Below, one piece after another: positions 4,118 to 6,070 of a stretch of 6,070 nucleotides of DNA; positions within the stretch are counted from its first letter, which is position 1; each line of letters starts with the position of its first letter. Below the pieces are notes generated by a model that was given only the letters and a program-made list of their open reading frames with translations, had not been told where the DNA came from and did no database searches. The position numbers and the translations under genes are program-made. This DNA is from Candidatus Cloacimonadota bacterium (GTDB taxonomy: Bacteria; Muiribacteriota; UBA6191; JACPRK01), in assembly GCA_021772705.1 (NCBI GenBank), contig JAJFLN010000653.1, positions 1 through 6,070 on the forward strand, read 5' to 3'.

Positions 4118-6070
4118 TCAGCGCGACTGCAGAACCGCCTTCAGGTCACGGAACTTCGATGCCTCGCCGATGCTGAGGAGGCCCCGGATGGAACCGCGCT
4201 CCGCCTCGGAGGCATGCTCGAGCTCTCGGGCCATGAGACCCTCGTAGCGTTCGATGACTGACATCCAGCGGCCGGACTCAGAAGCGGGCGCCTCACGGCG
4301 CACCTCATCGAAGGTGACCAGCCGTGCCACCCGCTCGGCCAGGCTCGGCTTCAGATAATCCATGACGGACTTCATCATCTGGGTCCGGTGTTCGGCCGTG
4401 GAGATACCCTCGAATCCGAAGGCGAAGTAAACGATCCGGCCCGCGCCTCGCTCAACCTTGAGCGCCGCATGTCCCTCCGTGTCCTTGTACTGCAGGAAGG
4501 CCTCTGAGCCGTCTCCGGCAGGCTTGACCACGTCCGGATACTGTTGATTGTTGGCGCCGTCGCCTCCCTCGATGGAGAACTCCAGCCCCTCGGCTTCCTG
4601 GACGACCTTGCTGCCGGCAGAGTCGGCGACGAACTCCGCGCCCAGGACCTCACTCAGGAACGGCTTGCCCTTCAAGGCGTAGGCCAGCTCCTGACCGGTG
4701 ATGAATAGCCTGCCGCCGCTCTCCAGATACTGCTTCAGCAGCGTCTGGTCGGTTGCGGTCAGGGTTGACTGGTAGTCGGAGCCCGTGAACCAGACCACCG
4801 TGGCGTATCCCAGCAGGTTGTCGCCGTTGATGGCGCCGCTGGTTTTCATGTTCCACACGTCGTGGTCGGTCTCGGCCAGGGCCGCCTGGAAGAACGTCTC
4901 GTGGGTCTTGCCCTCGTCATCGTCGACGAGCAGCACGGGCGGCAGATCCTGGAGTGAGAACTCCACCTCCATGTCCTCCGCCACGACCACATCGGCCAGA
5001 GTGCCGGTTCGATAACCGAAGGCCAGTGCCTTCAGAGTGTAGGTCCCCTGAGGAAGCTCGATGGAGAAGGTCCCGGCATCGCCGGCGGTCTGGACCGGAT
5101 CGAGGGGCGTACCGACGATGAGAATCCTGGCCGACAGAGCCTCGCCCGTCCCGGCGCTCTTCACGGAACCGGTGACGGTGAAGCGGGGAGCCGCCTCGAG
5201 TTCCAGCTCCAGGGTGGTTGTCTGGTCCTCTTCGACGGTGACGGTCTGCTCCGCTCCGGTGATGTAGCCGAAGGAGGTGATCTTGATCGTATAGGTTCCG
5301 GGGATGAGGCTGAACTCCGCCACGCCCGTGTCGCCGCCGATCTCGGCTGCTTCGTCCTGTCCGGAGATCTCGATCCGGCCGCGGACCGGGTTGCCCGAGC
5401 CGGCTTCCTTCAGCACGACCTTCAGGGTTCCTGAGGACTCGATGAATCCTCGGGCCACCAGGATCGACTTCAGGACTGACTTGTTGGCTCCACCGTAGAG
5501 GTTCTGATCCGCCTGGATGATGGCGTTGCTCGCATCGGCGAAGGTGCCGTTGGGGGCCACGTAGAAGTGGGACTCCAGGATGATCTTGTCAGCCTTCTCC
5601 TTGCCCACTACGTTCCAGATCTGCCACAGAGAGGCGCTCCAGAGTTCGCCGTCGGCGTGCTCCTGATTCTCCCGATCTTCGGGCCAGTGCTTCGTGCTGT
5701 CCAGCCGGCGGAGACAGGGCTCGGGAGCGTTGGAGTAGGAGACCCCGTCCCAGCTGCCGACGCACTCGCGCTGGAAGGACTTGTCTGCCCTGAGGGAGGC
5801 GGCGAGATAATCGCCGAAGCCCTCGCCCATGGCCCGGCCTTCCTTGTGGCTTCCCCAGCCGGGTACCTGGTTGTCGTGAGTGCTGTGACCGTACTCGTGC
5901 ATGATGATGTCGGAATCTTCCGCGTCGTCGACGCCGCCGTCACCGAAGGTGAGCTGCTTGGTTGCCGGGCTGTACCAGGAGTTGTCCTGAGTCGTACCGT
6001 GGGCGTCCACCAGCTGGGTCCGGTTGTTGGCGTTGTTGAACCCGATGCTCTGGATGTAGCGCTGGGCCCG
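4118..6070 (-). CDS. M36 (fungalysin)-like zinc metalloprotease with two Ig-like modules and a GATase-like domain (C-terminal part, start beyond the right edge)
   Basis: The frame stays open to the edge, so the N-terminus, expected to hold a signal peptide and propeptide, is missing; 650 residues are visible. Residues 1 to about 210 are the C-terminal part of an M36/M4-type zincin. HEYGH (58-62, bases 5885-5899) gives two zinc His and the catalytic Glu. MGEGFGDY, with E83 (bases 5810-5827), gives the third zinc ligand, as in fungalysins. GELWSASLWQIWN (141-153) is a further M36-like block. The only cysteines, C103 and C119, could form a disulfide, fitting export. Two related beta-sandwich modules of the carboxypeptidase-regulatory or PEGA kind follow (about 216-292 and 296-373), each ending near GTYT-x-K-x-x-x-FGY. 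Next is a flavodoxin-like GATase1-type domain (about 377-573; VLLVDDDEG, SGGRLFITGQELA) without a nucleophile Cys, then a charged helical tail (576-650). No type IX sorting domain, LPXTG motif or membrane anchor is seen at the end. Likely an exported protease; substrate unknown. Confidence 0.9.
   Translation of the reverse strand, partial: RAQRYIQSIGFNNANNRTQLVDAHGTTQDNSWYSPATKQLTFGDGGVDDAEDSDIIMHEYGHSTHDNQVPGWGSHKEGRAMGEGFGDYLAASLRADKSFQRECVGSWDGVSYSNAPEPCLRRLDSTKHWPEDRENQEHADGELWSASLWQIWNVVGKEKADKIILESHFYVAPNGTFADASNAIIQADQNLYGGANKSVLKSILVARGFIESSGTLKVVLKEAGSGNPVRGRIEISGQDEAAEIGGDTGVAEFSLIPGTYTIKITSFGYITGAEQTVTVEEDQTTTLELELEAAPRFTVTGSVKSAGTGEALSARILIVGTPLDPVQTAGDAGTFSIELPQGTYTLKALAFGYRTGTLADVVVAEDMEVEFSLQDLPPVLLVDDDEGKTHETFFQAALAETDHDVWNMKTSGAINGDNLLGYATVVWFTGSDYQSTLTATDQTLLKQYLESGGRLFITGQELAYALKGKPFLSEVLGAEFVADSAGSKVVQEAEGLEFSIEGGDGANNQQYPDVVKPAGDGSEAFLQYKDTEGHAALKVERGAGRIVYFAFGFEGISTAEHRTQMMKSVMDYLKPSLAERVARLVTFDEVRREAPASESGRWMSVIERYEGLMARELEHASEAERGSIRGLLSIGEASKFRDLKAVLQSR

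Noticed and set aside
6008..6010. A GTG at 6010 as the start of the metalloprotease.
   Set aside because: The frame stays open for another 20 codons to the edge, and those residues (AQRYIQSIGFNN) match the conserved part of M36-like peptidases just before the active site. The gene therefore begins outside the window.

Overview
The window is high-GC bacterial chromosomal DNA with ordinary gene packing. No mobile element, CRISPR array, tRNA or rRNA is visible. The gene content is a receiver-domain response regulator, a HEAT/TPR protein, a DUF2723 membrane protein, a DHH-family nanoRNase and a secreted M36-like metalloprotease with Ig-like modules. That mix suits an environmental, diderm-type lineage such as Acidobacteriota, Eisenbacteria/Krumholzibacteria or a similar FCB-neighbourhood phylum. 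This placement is an inference from domain content only and is weak.

Layout. Positions 1-214 (minus) hold the N-terminal 71 residues of a CheY-type receiver running off the left edge. Positions 215-362 are a divergent intergenic region with a perfect TATAAT on the minus strand and an extended -10-like element directly before the plus-strand gene. Positions 363-992 (plus) encode a HEAT-repeat protein with one TPR-like repeat and an Arg-rich tail. Positions 1065-3029 (plus; alternative TTG start at 1017) encode a DUF2723 polytopic membrane protein. It is followed after 10 bases by 3040-4047 (plus), a DHH/DHHA1 nanoRNase/pAp phosphatase of the NrnA type. A hairpin at 4050-4084 lies between this gene and the convergent one. 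Positions 4118-6070 (minus) hold the C-terminal 650 residues of an M36-like metalloprotease running off the right edge.

How they may work together. The three plus-strand genes could be one transcription unit (gaps of 72 and 10 bases), but they share no obvious pathway: a scaffold or regulatory protein, a probable glycosyltransferase-like membrane protein and an RNA-degradation enzyme. The response regulator is divergent to them and could share their control region. The metalloprotease is convergent and transcriptionally separate. I see no convincing undescribed multi-gene system. The most distinctive points are the multidomain tail of the metalloprotease, the Asp-to-Glu change in a DHH active-site motif, the probable leaderless start of the HEAT protein and its repeat-built basic tail.
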